From: Sipunculus nudus
Lineage: Eukaryota > Annelida > Sipuncula > Golfingiida > Sipunculidae
DNA: 64,000 bases
Direction of reading: 5' to 3'
Assembly: GCA_026874595.1 (NCBI GenBank)
Contig: CM049315.1
Span: 58,526,889-58,590,888 of the forward strand
Made by a program: the position numbers and the translations under genes. Below the pieces are notes generated by a model. The model worked only from the letters and a program-made list of their open reading frames with translations, did not search any database and was not told where the DNA came from. The first letter of the stretch is position 1, and the number at the start of each line of letters is the position of its first letter. Positions 12,071-24,790 of the stretch are shown here, piece by piece.

Positions 12071-12276
12071 TGGGCGGATCCAGGATTTAGGAAAGGGGGG
12101 GGGGGGTCCAACCCAGGAGGACTACTGAAAACGCTAAAAAAAAGGTTCCCAGGTCTGGAAAAGGGGGGTCCAGGCTGCAAAATTTTGTCTGAAGCCCTAA
12201 AAAAAGTTGTTTCTGATGAAAAAAAGGGGGGGGGGCGGACCCCCTGGACCCCCCCCCCCCCCCGGACCCGCTTCTG
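12071..12276 (+). mobile_element. GGATCC-type MITE
   Basis: Ends GGGCGGATCCAGGATTT on the left and GGACCCGCTTCTG on the right (imperfect inverted repeats), with G and C runs inside. Related copies lie at 21678-21840, 29284-29487 and 34550-34676. Confidence 0.65.
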
Positions 12277-12400
12277 TTGGACTACAGCTGTGCTGGATTT
12301 CTGCTTGTGCTGGGCGGCAAACGCATGGGAATTCCGTCTTTAAATGTGGTCACATGTGAGGGTTCCCTGTACCCGCGCTGGTCTGCGTGGTGCCTGTGTC

Positions 12401-12735
12401 TCTGTTCAGCGATGTCTGGAAAGGCCATGATTTTGCCAGCATGACAACAAGGTCAAGAAATTTATAGAACCCGGTGTGTATGACCAGTTATCCCTATACA
12501 GTGTAATAATCATGTCTGGACCAAAAATATGTGGCATAAGATCGCAACCAGACTGAATATATGACTATACCTTGATTTAGGGGGCCTACTGTTGCCATAG
12601 AATGACCAGTTTATGACTTACGACTGGATAACAAGGCGTGTGTTTGCTGAGCGGCAAACGCATACAAAACGCATGTAACCGTGTAGGCCTACATGGAAAA
12701 GGGCTTGCCGCGCGACAAACGCGTGCGTTTACTGC
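12401..12735. repeat. Direct repeat flanking pseudogene copy A (left)
   Basis: About 335 bp that match 16437-16745 in order and orientation, including the phrases GTGTGGC(A/G)TAAGATCGCAACCA and GGCCTACTGTTGC. The pair encloses the first gene copy. Confidence 0.7.
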
Positions 12736-12849
12736 GTGACAGAAACTGCCGCGTACATGGAAAAGCAGCCGGCTATCCCTCCAACGAGAGAAATGATAAC
12801 GACACGTAGGTTACCATGACGAGGGTGCAAAAGTTCGTCTTGATGTTTA

Positions 12850-12857
12850 TGACGTCA
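12850..12857 (+). promoter_or_regulatory. CRE-like TGACGTCA upstream of gene copy A
   Basis: Perfect CRE palindrome 119 bp before the copy A start codon; conserved at 25842-25849 before copy B. The surrounding 130 bp is nearly identical between copies, fitting a retained promoter. Confidence 0.45.
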
Positions 12858-12976
12858 TGTTTCCCGGGTTACTATTTGTTGAAAGGAAACGCAAGTGAAG
12901 CCACTCTGTCGCGACACACAGTTTCTGCTAGCTACTCCCAGGATATATAATATATTTGGGCAAGACCTGAGAAGAA

Positions 12977-15227
12977 ATGGCTTTAAAAGTAGACAACAAG
13001 CTGGAAGATTTATTCTTCATTCGAAACCGACTGAAATCAACCCATGTACAGCGTGAAAGACGGACAAGACTGCGATCATCAGTGGACGTTCTAGGAGACC
13101 GACTAAGGACACGACAAGTAAGGGACATAGAAATGACTCTCGGCGACGTTAAATTACCCTGGTTTTTCTGTACATTTGACATTATAGACGAACGGACGGC
13201 GACGAAAAAGAGGAAAGCGCGTATAAGGACGGACGCACAGGACCTGGATGCAACTCACAGACCAACGGACACACACGCCACACCTCCAGAGACGGACGCA
13301 GGACACATTGAAGACACGACGACACACACGGGCTCAGATAACAGTGAAGACACACCGACGCACACGGACGCAGAACTGTGAAGACACGCCGACACGGACA
13401 GACATTCAAAATACAGACAATAGACCGACACAAACTGACATACAGGATACAAACAGCAGGCCTCCACGGACAGACATACAGGTCGACAGTTCACCCAGAC
13501 TCTCTATATTTGACGTCATCAAGACAGAACCGACGAACGACCAGGCAACCATCGACCATCTCAACAGAAATTTACAATATTTCGTGCAGGTACGTTTATT
13601 CTCTATGATTTTCTCCTTTTTTACGGGGCGGGGTGGGGGGGGGGGGGGGGGGTCTAGCCCGTTAAAATTGATTTTAGAAAGATTGCAGCGGCTGGAAAAA
13701 CTGGGTTAAGATGGCCCCGCCACCATGTATCAGCTCCTAACGATAGGCCTAATATGTAGCTTGAAAAAATCTTCATTTTTCAACCATATACATATACTTT
13801 TATGACAGTCGCGATCAGTACAGACGGTGATGTTTTATTTAACCGTAGTATATAGTGGTGTGTTTAGTCGACAGTTTAGTGATCTCCCAAGTAGTGTGTC
13901 ATATATGATAATTCCACAATTCTTAAATGATATTGTTCGAGTTACTTAAATTGGTTATTGCACAAAACATTTCGCGGCATCTTATATATAAGATACGTAC
14001 TATGACATTACAGTTATTTTATGATAACATTTGTTTTTCATCACATGCAGCTAACATCGGAATTTCGTATAGTAACGGTTCACAGTGTATCATATGATAG
14101 TCAATTGGCACATTATTAGTACAGGCATATATTACATGAATATGCAGAATAATTTCGATATGTTTCATTTTATTTTTTTGCCGGCTTTTCTACACAAAAC
14201 AATCTCAACTGGGGTGTTTTGAAAATTAGTACTTTATCGCCAATTCAAGATTAATAAAGAACTCGGAACATCACGCAGAAAATGGTGTCAGTCTATCTTG
14301 AAGTGGATTTCTAATGCGGCTCTGAACATATATGATATCCTGCAATTTTTTCCATTTTCACCGAAGGGCTATTCCTTGGAGTTTCCTGCCGCAACGGGTC
14401 CAAGACTGACGACCACGCAGCCATCGACCATCTCAACAGACATTTACAATATTTCGTACAGGTACGTTTATTCTTTATGATTTTCCCTTTTTTACGGGGG
14501 AAGGGGGGGGGGAGTCTAGCCCCGCAAAATTGGTTTTAGAAAGATTGCAGCGGCTGGAAAAGGGGTTGGGATTGTCCCGCCCCCATGTATCCGCTCCTAA
14601 CGATAGGCCTACTTGTGGCATGAAAAAATCTTCATTGTTTAACGATATACTTATTCTTATATGACAGTCATATTTACGATCACTATAAACGGTGATGTTT
14701 TTTTTGACCGTGGTATATAGTAGTGTGTTAAGTCGACGGTTTAGTGATCTCGTATGTAGTGTGTCATATATGATAATATCGCAATTCTTAAATTATATTG
14801 TTCGAATTACTTAGTTAAATTTGTTTTTGCACAAAACATTTCGCGGCATCTTATATATAGGATACGTGCTATGACATTAAGGTTATTTTATGAGGATGAT
14901 AACATTTGCAATTCATGACATGCAGCTCACACTGGATTTTCGTATAGTAACGTTTCACAGTGTATCATATATGAAAGTCAATTGGCACTTTATTAGAAAA
15001 GGCATATATTACATGAATATGTAGAATAATCTCGATATGTTTGATTTTATTTTTTTGCCGGCTTTTCTTTACAGAACAGTCTCAACTGGGGAGTTTTGAA
15101 AATAGAGTACTCTGTCGCCTATTCAAGATTAATAAAGAACTTGGAATGTCACGCAGAAAATGGTGTCAGCCTATCTTTAAATGGATTTTTAATACAGCTC
15201 TAAACATTTATGATATCCTGCAATAAT
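12977..15227 (+). pseudogene. Copy A of an unrecognised two-exon gene, broken and internally duplicated
   Basis: Exon 1 (12977-13589) begins at an ATG and matches copy B until about residue 134, where an indel causes a stop at 13379-13381; the matching frame resumes out of phase and reaches the same splice donor at 13589. The first exon 2 (about 14196-14340) has lost the AG acceptor and is frameshifted. A tandem duplication of about 870 bp then repeats the last part of exon 1 (to 14461), the intron and exon 2 (15075-15227); this second exon 2 has its acceptor but has lost one A and is frameshifted. The protein region with threonine/aspartate-rich repeats is shorter than in copy B. I do not recognise the family. 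Confidence 0.75.
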
Positions 15228-15277
15228 TTGCCATTTTCGCCGACGAGCTATTCCATCGAGTTCCCTGCCGCAACGGG
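13530..15277 (+). repeat. Tandem duplication inside copy A (two units of about 870 bp)
   Basis: Unit 1 runs from about 13530 to 14402, unit 2 from about 14403 to 15277. Each holds the exon 1 end, the intron with a G-run and an old GGATCC-type MITE end (TATC-CGCTCCTAACGATAGG), and exon 2. The unit junction fuses downstream sequence (GCAACGGGTCCAA) to the exon 1 fragment. Confidence 0.7.
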
Positions 15278-16436
15278 TCCAATCACAGCAAACCTCTCTG
15301 CAGGTAGATTCACGCCTTCGCACTGCCCTTCGAGTATCATCTGTCGTATACAAACGCTGAAGGATTCATTGATTGCAATCATTTGAAAGGCTTTATATCA
15401 GAGTCAGGAAACTGCCATATAGTGCGCACAATTAAAAAATTATGTAGATTTCATCAACAGATAATTCCTCATAATTCTGAGCAATTTGTCCATACTTCAA
15501 CACGCTATTAGGGTAATAAATGCATTTCATGTGTTCAAGAGACTGAAATAAGTTTACCTTTAATTATGACAGAGTGCCACATGATTTCGAAATTTTGTTA
15601 TTCTCAGTTTTAATGATGTTATAGAATAACTGTTTGGGGCAGTATGTTACCCCCATTCCTAATGTTTGTTAAGAAAGTTGAAGGTTATTTATTTAATTAT
15701 ATTTATATTAAATTATATTGAACGTTCTATCCTCTCGTTATGTTTGCTCCTATATACTTGAAGCGCGGACAATGAATTTAAACATATGAAGGCCTATCGT
15801 AGGGCCTTGTCTGATTTTGAGCTTGGTTGTGTAGAACATTGGCGGCATGTATAGTCACAAAATAGCGGGACAATATTGGCAAGGATGTGTGTGTGTGTTT
15901 GTGTGTGACAGTGCTCGTGAGGAACACAGTCATGTGTTTTGACTTGTTATTCCCGCAAGGTTATGGTTCTCTGTGTGAGTGAACACTGTCCACGTGTGTT
16001 GATCTGTTCACCATTACAAGACTGTGAGACCACCTTGCGCATACGCGAAAAATCTCAAACATGAAAGAAGAAACACAGGAGAAACCTGGGCTTGTGATAT
16101 TACTGCCCTGGACTATATAGGCTTCACAACGATCAACACATAACTAGACTGAACACTGATTTACTGCCACTTTTCAGGGAAACAACGTTTTGGTGTGACG
16201 TCATTGTCCTCTGTGACGTCACGGTTAGCGCACAAAATATGGTCATATGGTAATTTGTAGGCTAAGTCCTACTGGTAAACCATACTGACAAACCCAATAA
16301 GAACGCTTATCTCATTAAAACAAACATTTAATCACTGAGTTTGTCCCACAACCAATCTATATGTCAAACTAAATTTCAATTAAAGCCACGAAGCAGTTCT
16401 CCAGATATCTTGCAGACAAACATATATATAGCTGTG
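15278..16436. other. 3' flank of copy A and diverged duplicate block
   Basis: 15278-15775 matches the flank of copy B (27470-28115). 15930-16080 resembles 10969-11087. No coding region seen; a short GT-rich stretch lies near 15886-15908. Confidence 0.5.
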
Positions 16437-16745
16437 TCTCTGTCCAGCAAAGTCAGGAAGGGCCCTGATTTTGCCTGACACCGAGGTCGAGGAATTAATA
16501 GAACCCGGTTTGTATGACTTGTCATCCCCACAGTATGAGGACCACATCTGGACCAGAAATGTGTGGCGTAAGATCGCAACCAGGCTGAATGATAATTAAC
16601 TTTGTAAATTAATATAGGAGGCCTACTGTTGCTATGGAGAGACCAGTTAATGACACAAGACTTGACAACAAGGCGTGCGTTTGCCGCACACAAAACGCTT
16701 GTACTCGGAAAAGGACTTGCAACGCGGCAAACGCATGCAATACAA
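16437..16745. repeat. Direct repeat flanking pseudogene copy A (right)
   Basis: Partner of 12401-12735. A further trace of its end occurs at 25157-25215 just before gene copy B, which suggests repeated duplication of one unit. Confidence 0.7.
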
Positions 16746-17822
16746 TAACGTTACAATACTAATTTTGTTTTAGGTCAGCATGGGTGTATTCAAGAGGGGG
16801 TGGGGGGGGGGGGGATTTTTCAAAAGGTCCGAATTTTTTCCAATGACATCTTCTCCAAGGGCTTTTTCACAATGACATAAATGAAAAAGCATTGATCAGG
16901 TACCAGCAATGAGTTCAAAGACCGTGCATATTGCATGACGTAAATCTATTCCAAGTCCAGCAATTCTTATACTGAGCCATCCGCTTCAGGCTGGTGGCTC
17001 TAATTGTGGAAACAGGCGCAACAGCCCCCCCCCCCCTTAAAATCGGTTCAACAAATTTTTAGGGCCACTCAATTTCGTACATTGTCAGGGCGTGCCTAGT
17101 CCTTTTGTAAAATAAGCTCATCAAGTTGTATTTGTAAGGCGCAGGCCCTAGTTAAAACTGTTACAATTAAGTAGGCCTACTAGTATAGGATGACACTCTC
17201 TAGTAGCTATGTTGGACAAACAAAAGTCTCATTGGAAGTTGCTGCTCACGCATAGGTCATGTCGTGTTTTTGCATGGAGCAAGACAGTCCTGATGGTTAG
17301 ACATTATATACCGGTTCTGTGATTGGTTCAGGAAACGTCAGTGTGTGGTGTTGAATTTCGCCTTGGTTTATCTAACTTAAGTCACATTCAGAACTTCAAC
17401 ATATGATCTCCAGAAAACTGAATAAAATGTATCCTTTCTATACTTAAACATCGCTGATTTTAAATATATCTTAATAATTTGACGAATAGACACATTACCA
17501 ACAGGCGCGGATCGAGGAATCCCCCGGATCCGGACCTGACCCATCGTCAATGATTCTCACCACTGAGGCAAAGTAGTTCTAACTCTATATGCATAGGCAA
17601 AAACAAGGAGAAACTGAGGCTTTGTATTTTTAACAACAACATTGGACCTGTGACCTAGGCTAGCTTGCTTTTGCCTCCTTGATCAAAAGTTTAAGCCACT
17701 TTTCATGCACAACTGTTGAACACAATACAGAGCAGCATGAGAACATCTTTGGCAAACTATTGGTCACAAGTAGCTTACCTAGTTTTGGCGCCTGTGTACA
17801 GCCTGTATATATGTATTGATTC
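16746..17822. other. Non-coding interval, no gene seen
   Basis: AT-rich with G and C runs at about 16796-16813 and 17024-17036. Nothing else is recognised. Confidence 0.5.
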
Positions 17823-18664
17823 TGTTACGGAACCTAATAACAACAGATCATATAGTCGTGACGAGTATAAGTTTTGTTACGGAGATGAATAAAAATCAGA
17901 TTCTGTAACACTAAGCAGCGTGAAATGTCTAGGGGAATGAATAAAGAAGTCAGTAGTTTTTGTTAACAAATAATTATAATTTATGCTTAAAACAATCCTG
18001 ACATTAAAATACACTAAATCAATACAATTACAATAAAACAATGAAAATGTACAGTACCAGAGTGTCCGGATCCTAGGCTTTTCTGGATACCATGACTGTC
18101 ACAGCTCAACAAGTCCTTTAGAACATATAATCCAGATGAACAGTTCACGTAAATCTTCTCAGAGAATAATAGTCCAATTCAATCCCGAAATCAATCTGTT
18201 GTAATCCAAAAGTGAAGTTCTGGTAATAGTCCCAAGGCAAACTGAAGACTGAATAAAATCTGTTACAAAGTTCGAAGAATATCTATAAGTGCTGCAATTA
18301 TAGGAAAGTTCCACAAACTGAGTCACACTCTTCCGTGTCCGCTGGAATATTTCTCTCTCCTTCTCTCCCGGCTCTAAACACAGCCCCTTATTTATAACTT
18401 TTTATCCGAAAGGACTAGAAATCGAAAATCCCAAAGAACAATACACACCACTTACAGGAACAGACTTGAACCATCTAGAACAAAGAACGCTGTGTTTCTA
18501 CACTTCAGACCCTACACGCGGGCCGAACGGCTCGCGCGTCTCCCATTGCAACGGACCATGCCTGCCTAATAGACACATGCAACACTCCTGCGCACAATAA
18601 ACCAGGGCCTGCTTTACACGAATCAGAATGTCAACAGCGCACAATAAAAGAGACACCTGTAACA
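17823..18664 (-). mobile_element. Probable solo LTR of a second retrotransposon family
   Basis: Read on the minus strand it begins TGTTACAGG and ends CCGTAACA, an inverted TGTTAC/GTAACA pair typical of LTRs. It has a TATAAATA box (plus-strand about 18387-18397) followed by a downstream region of LTR-like length. ATTGA occurs at 18665-18669 and at 17815-17819, three bases outside the left end, so the target duplicate is imperfectly placed. No internal retroviral sequence adjoins it. Confidence 0.55.
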
Positions 18665-18724
18665 ATTGAGAAAAATAGAATATCCAAAAACAAAATTTTA
18701 GACTTCTTCACACAATCTCTGAGA

Positions 18725-19495
18725 GGGTAAGTTTTTTACCTGGTTTAACATTCTGCGACCTTTGGGACAAAAATATGATTTGAGCGCCCTGAATGTCATA
18801 TGAGCTGAAACCGTATCTGTTAGGTTTAGAATCCTCAAACGCTACACAGGGAATTTCTAGGCAAATCTCCTTGGAAACATGAAATTAGGTCATGGTGATT
18901 TATATTCAGCGACCTACAAGCCGAAGACATGCATGAATTAGAACAATCAGACAGGACACTGATTGTATCCGTTGGGCTTAGAATCTTCTTATGTAATATT
19001 AAAGGAGGTCCTGGGTAAATGTCCGTGGAAACGTGAAATTAGCTATAGGGAAACGATCACCTATATTCTGTGAGATAGACAAAGACATGATTTGAGCATT
19101 TTGGTACAAATGTTAGCAGTTGGACGTAGAAACTTCTGTTTTAGTTAAGATCCAGGGAGAACCCTGTTAAATCTTCTTTAAAACCGTAATTAAGGTCACT
19201 GTGACCCATATTCTGTGAGCATATAGCACCCTGTAAGCTAGATGTGTGCAAATCATAGCAATCTACATAGAACTTAGCATCTAGGGAGTTCTTGGTAAAA
19301 TCTTCTTGGAAACCCTAAATAAGATCACTGTATCATATTTTCTAAAGCCTATGGACAAAACGCCTGATTCTGAGCATTCTGGAAGTCATTCTATCTTTAA
19401 CAAATATATATCTTAACATTAATATAATAATAATAAATACATGCATCACCTATTTGTCAAATTCAGCTAAGCGTCATGGCCCATTGGCCAGTTGA
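18725..19495 (+). mobile_element. Composite repeat F2, 5'-truncated copy (units of about 180 bp)
   Basis: Decayed units repeat the order (TAGGTTTAGAATC, AAATCTCCTTGGAAAC, AAATTAGGTCA, TGACC, ATTCTG) seen in 56748-58583. It ends with CAGCTAAGCGTCATGGCCCATTGGCCAG (positions 19463-19491), the family's end structure. The start hairpin is missing. Confidence 0.65.
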
Positions 19496-19499
19496 TTAT

Positions 19500-21120
19500 T
19501 ATTATTATTATTTGGATACTATATGTGTGGAAATGTGCATACTTATCAGGACAAATACAAAATTCGATTCAATTAAATGTATGGTGCATGTAATCTACAC
19601 AAAAGTAGTCATTTTTCACTACCTTTAAGATTTCTTTTTAACAAATCAAAGCAAGAAAACAAATTAGAAACGAGCCTCATCTGCCACAAAAAAAAAAAAA
19701 AAACTAGACAATGGAGCGGCGAATCAGCTGAACATCAGTTGATTTGTTGACGCACTTTCTGTTCGTGGCAAAGTCCACAGCCTAACCAGCTCAGGTACGA
19801 GCCGTAGCAAGTCTTTTCCCATGTCAATGTCATATTCAATCGAGCGTAGTTATTGCAAGACATTGCATATTACTTATACGCAGTTATAAACAAGCTGGTC
19901 ATCGCTGATGTCGCTCCCGTTATGACATCGACTTGGCATGGAGTAACATCAGCTTGGAAACACCGGTGCATATCGGGGTGACATCTGGATATTTTTTAAC
20001 ATTTTCAAAAATGTTCAGTGTCGGGGTCACTCAGGAACATATCGGTGTTACATCGGCTTGGCATCGGAAATACTGGGACACATTGCGGTAAGCCAATAAG
20101 CCAGTCGATGTGTAAGCCAGTCTTAAAGCGGGAAAGTCAGTATTAATATGAGTTGGTAGGTTAACGAAAACATCAGAACTAAAAGTACCCAGAAACGCCA
20201 CCCAAAGGCAACCGCTCAAGACAATATAAAAAATAGAAAAACCTGCAAACACTTAAACACAGAATATATACATAAACCAATAATATATCTTAACAAGCGC
20301 ACTCGGACAAGCTGTATGACCTAAATATAAATTCCATTTTTCTCTCTCTATATATATATATATATAAAATCCTCTAAAATCAGACTACCATCACACCAGT
20401 TTAGTTAGCAGACTTGTTAAGTGAGCTGGACTTTTCATCAATCACTATTAACAGAGCTAATAATCTCCATTTTTAACTGAAACGTTTGACTTTATGATTT
20501 GGCTAATGATTTTTTTATCTGTTTAATGCTAAATTATCCTCAAATGAAATGTGAAAAAGATATTTTCCTTCCAAAGAATAACATTACAACACATTAGTAA
20601 GTCATCAACAAAAACTGCGGGTAGTTGGCAAACCGTTGTCTCTATTAACTTATTTTACTAAAAGAAAATCAAAGTCCAATAAAATAATGTTGTGCATATA
20701 CGATCGAAGTGATATGTAAGTTTAAACCCACGCGTATACTGATATTACATGTTTATAATGTTAATCTTTGAGCTACAAGCAACAAAAGATGTTATTATTT
20801 ATTAATCTTCGACTTTTAAACCTACGGGGGTGGCCGCATGGATAACATTTACATAAAATGCAATGGGCTACATGAAAAATTTTCATGAGAAAATAAGTAA
20901 TATATAAGGCATGTATCGATGTAATTAACATGGTATCCAGCAGCAAAATCTGACAAAAATTCCCTGAGTTTTCCCTGGCTATTCCCTGACCTTCAGTTGG
21001 TTTTCAGGTATAAATCATCACAATTTTTTTTTAATTTGGTTTCAAAATGTCATTTTACAGCCATTTTACAAAGCTTCAATGGATAAATGTATGGAACATC
21101 AGAATCATACATCGGATCCT
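19500..21120. other. Non-coding AT-rich interval
   Basis: Has an ATT trinucleotide run near 19495-19511, an A run near 19688-19702, diverged copies of an ACATCGGCTTGGCATCG phrase at about 19920-20090, and (TA)n at about 20348-20368. No gene is supported. Confidence 0.5.
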
Positions 21121-21604
21121 GCATTCACTCTAAGAAAAAAGGGTTCTTGGGGGTTCCATGCAGAACCTGTATGGTTCCAGCTAGAACCATGGTTCAAGTT
21201 AGAACCGTTTTTGATATCCATGGGTTCCAGATCGCCCACTTAAGGTTCTTCATGTGCTCTGCCCGAAGAGAGGAGTTCCTGATAGAACCCTACAGTACCA
21301 TTACGTGTGTTAGTCACTGTACCCAGTTGCATTTAGAATCTGTATTCACTAATTTTGTTTAATAAATAATGTCATTATCTTAACTCATCTTATCTCATAT
21401 TATCTTTTATAAAATCGTATTATATTTTCATTTTGTTTTATCCTACCTTATGTTATATTTATAAATAATAAAACTAATAGAAATATAGAAATATATAATA
21501 TGATATAATATTAAATCATAATAGCATATTATATATTATAAAACATATATATACATATATATACACACCAAAAATATAAAAATATATAAACATATTTGTA
21601 TGTG

Positions 21605-21658
<54 letters not shown>

Positions 21659-21677
21659 CATTTATATAATTATATTC

Positions 21678-21840
21678 AGTGGCGGATCCCCTTTTGAGCT
21701 AAAACAACTTTTTTAGGGGTTCAAACCAAATTTTGCGACCCTGACCCCCTACTTTACGGAGCAGACGACACTTTTTTAGGTTTATATTTAGTCTTCCTGG
21801 GTTTGACCCTCCCCTTTCCAAAATCCTGTATCCGCCCCTA
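21678..21840 (+). mobile_element. GGATCC-type MITE, decayed
   Basis: Left end CAGTGGCGGATCC, right end GTATCCGCCCCTAA, internal short T-runs flanking GGGTT phrases. Set between two TA microsatellites. Confidence 0.6.
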
Positions 21841-21964
21841 ATATATATATATAACTACATCTGATGGCGGTATCGATTTTGTTCATAATGCAAGGAAAGA
21901 TTAATATTACACTGACAACATAAACTCGACATTTTCCCCCTTAACTCGTCAGAAATAACGAGAA

Positions 21965-22490
21965 GTGATCCCGTCAGAGCCCTCATCAGCCAGATGGGTT
22001 AGTCCAAGCAGCGGGAGGCGGGCTACGGGTGACGAGTTGCCCGGTCGGGCGCGAACAGCGGGGGGCGCCTGGCAGCATCTGGTCACTCCTGTGTGCTGGC
22101 ATTCGCCGGCTACTGTCACGTGGCAGCATCTCAGCGGCCTTTTCGAATGCTTTGAACGAAGACATCAACAACGGCCATTTTGAATTTGCTTTACCAGTCC
22201 CTCTTGAAAAGTGAAAATTTGCTGAAAAAAGAAGACTCTAAGGGTACGGGTAAGTTGCTGTGTGGTGGATCGCTTACAAAGACCCGCTATCACTCTGATG
22301 TTTAGAAAATCTAAGTAATTTTATACAGCATTAAGCCTAAATTCAGCCTTCAATAATGCCCAGACAAAAGGCCAGTTAAAACCACGTGTTCTTGTATTGT
22401 GTATATGGGTGCCCTGGCAGATTGGTCATATTTATGTATAATAATCTGCAGTGCCAGCGATGTGTTTTCATACTCAAATACACATTTATG

Positions 22491-22552
<62 letters not shown>

Positions 22553-23433
22553 GGGGGGGGCTGCGTGCGTGAGTATACTATATGTATGTGGATTTGTTTC
22601 GACTTATCACTATGGGTAGCATTGCATTGATATAGACCATATTTCATATTGGATTATAATATGTGTATATTTCACATTAATTAACTTTATTTTCTGTGTA
22701 TTTGTAGATTCGACTATAAATAATATTTATCTCTTTTTCATTAATATTATTAGTTTAATTGCCTCTGCATTGATAAAATATCGCCATTTTGAATTAATGA
22801 ACTGATTATGGCTTAATCTTTAATATATATATATGCTTATAACATTAAGTTATCGTTCTTCCAGATAGCATGATCAAAGATGCAATATATTTGTCAGCAT
22901 TTTTTCAGAAAGGCAGAAATGTGTTATATTGTTGACACAATTTATATAGCATATAAAAATTTGTTCTTTTCAGAACAGACCATCAGTGCTGCGACAGTAT
23001 AACTTCCATGGCTGTTTAAAGAGAAAGATGAACAGCTGTTTGTCCTGAATAAGGTAGGTGTGGTCTGCATTATTGAATATATCTCATTATTCCTTCAAAA
23101 TTCAAACTTTTTTTAATTAAAATTGAAACTTCAAGCACAGGCATGTTGTACAATGAAAGAGTTTTAATCTGGACCATTTATTTATTATTGCTTGGTTATA
23201 TTTTGTTTTAACAGTTTTACCAGATAATACATAGATTGTACATATTACATTGTATCCCATCTGTGTCGCATATATAAGTAAGATGAGACATTGGTCACAG
23301 TGAGTTACAGGACAATGTCCACAGATTTCTATGTTCAGATTGCTTACTTATTGTTTCCTTCTTTCTTTTGCAGGCTGATGCCAAACTGACGCCGTGTGAA
23401 CTGTTTAAGGATATCAGGAAGGGAATCCATTAA
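21965..23433 (+). pseudogene. Possible small spliced gene or decayed gene fragment
   Basis: A GC-rich block (about 21965-22215) in otherwise AT-rich DNA could be a promoter or first exon. Downstream are two exon-like pieces with good splice signals: 22974-23053 (acceptor TTCTTTTCAG, donor GTAGGT) and 23374-23433 (acceptor TTCTTTTGCAG). In one frame these join at the splice into a short peptide ending at a TAA at 23431-23433, but that frame has a stop inside the first piece. I recognise no domain. It may be decayed, or chance. Confidence 0.3.
22496..22560. repeat. (AT)n microsatellite followed by a G run
   Basis: About 27 AT units followed directly by ten G. Other AT tracts: 21612-21652, 44808-44878, 61879-61900. 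Confidence 0.9.
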
Positions 23434-24439
23434 CTGCCAAGAGAGCACCAATCCTGGTAGATCGCGTCATGGTCGTCGACGAGGATCCAACTATGACGTG
23501 ACAACAACCTGATGTTGTGTCATAGGGTTGTACTTTATGTTTAGTACAGTTTATCCTAAGGGACTGACAAACACGTAGGGATTTCTCCATGCGCAGGTGT
23601 TGAACCTGCCAGATCCACCCAAAACACAAAGGCCAACAGTCGTAAGGTTCTGTGGGGCCCTAGGATTGTGAATAAAGGTCAAAAGCGACAAAAGTAAAAA
23701 ATGAACCGGTGCGGCTGTGTTATGCTCGGTGTGGAGAAGTTTGGAATCAAGCCCTCAAATCGACCGTTTTAGGGATAATTTTAATGAAATATTGCTTATC
23801 ACACCTCTTGAATATTACCATAAAATCAACACTGTTAGAAAGATCAGTAAGTGGTAATGAAGATACAGGTTTAATTATTGTTGTTACCTAGGCCATGAAA
23901 GTGATGAGCATATTTATAGGTGTCTAAATGATGTAATCCGGTCTTGTAAATTACATGCAATGGATCCGTTGCATGTGTCGTGGATTATATTACTGCATAC
24001 ATTGTATGGAAATCAGATTCAATATATGTTACCTTAGGACTGACCGAGTATAAAGAATGGACATTATCCCGCACTGTTTGAAAGAGTCGTTTGCGATTTT
24101 AAGATATGCAATATCATCAATCGATGCCGCATGGTTATGTTTATATAATTATTTACAGTTGTTTATGATATGCAAATTAAAATGTTTTAACATGGAGCAC
24201 TTTTTTTTAATTTTCAATTAACAATCAAAGCATATTTTGACCGCAACAAACACAGCAGAAGAACAGCCTTTTACATTTAAGCAATGAAATGAAGTTGATC
24301 CTAAGAAATATTTTGCCAAATATTTTGCATGAATTACCCAACTGTACTTCTCCACCATATAGCTGCTTTATCTCAATATCACCATCACATCACAACATAA
24401 AGTAATACCCTAAATGCATAAGATCCGATTGGTTTAGGT

Positions 24440-24790
24440 AAAGAGAACCCATATCCTAAAGAATATTTCGTAATTCCAGAAAGAACCTTTCAGTAGGGTT
24501 ACAAGAAACATCCATTGTTAGGGTTATACATAGAACCCTTGGGGTTCCATGAAGGACCATAAGAGAGGGTTCTTCATAGAACCTTGACGAACCTTTCAGT
24601 TGGGTTCTAAGAAGCACCCATTGTTAGGGTTATATATGGAACCCTTGGGGGTTCCATGAAGAACCCTAAGAGAGGGTTCTATGAAGAACCCTGACCAGAG
24701 GGTTCCACCTGGAACCTTTAAGGGTTCCCCACTGGATCCACTCTAAAGAACCCTTAAGGGTTCTACATGTAACCCTTTTTTCTTAGAGTG
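24440..24790. repeat. AGGGTTC/GAACCCT palindrome-rich terminal repeat
   Basis: Repeated short arms such as AACCCTTGGGGGTTCC and GAACCCTTAAGGGTTC, ending in CTTTTTTCTTAGAGTG, the inverse of the end at 21126. Confidence 0.7.

Larger units (their letters stand above)
21122..24790. mobile_element. Interval bounded by inverted CACTCTAAG termini, possible 3.7-kb element
   Basis: CACTCTAAGAAAAAAGGG begins near 21126 and its inverse ends at 24790. Both ends are rich in GGTTC/GAACC palindromic phrases. Whether this is one element or two small MITEs facing each other cannot be settled here. Inside are a GGATCC-type MITE, TA microsatellites and possible exons at 21965-23433. Confidence 0.4.

Noticed and set aside
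13182-13494. Cysteine-rich minus-strand frames opposite gene copies A and B
   Set aside because: Antisense shadows of the ACA/GAC-rich T-D-repeat region; both copies show them because both carry the repeat.
22386-22619. Open frame with a Y-I repeat
   Set aside because: Translation of the (AT)n microsatellite.
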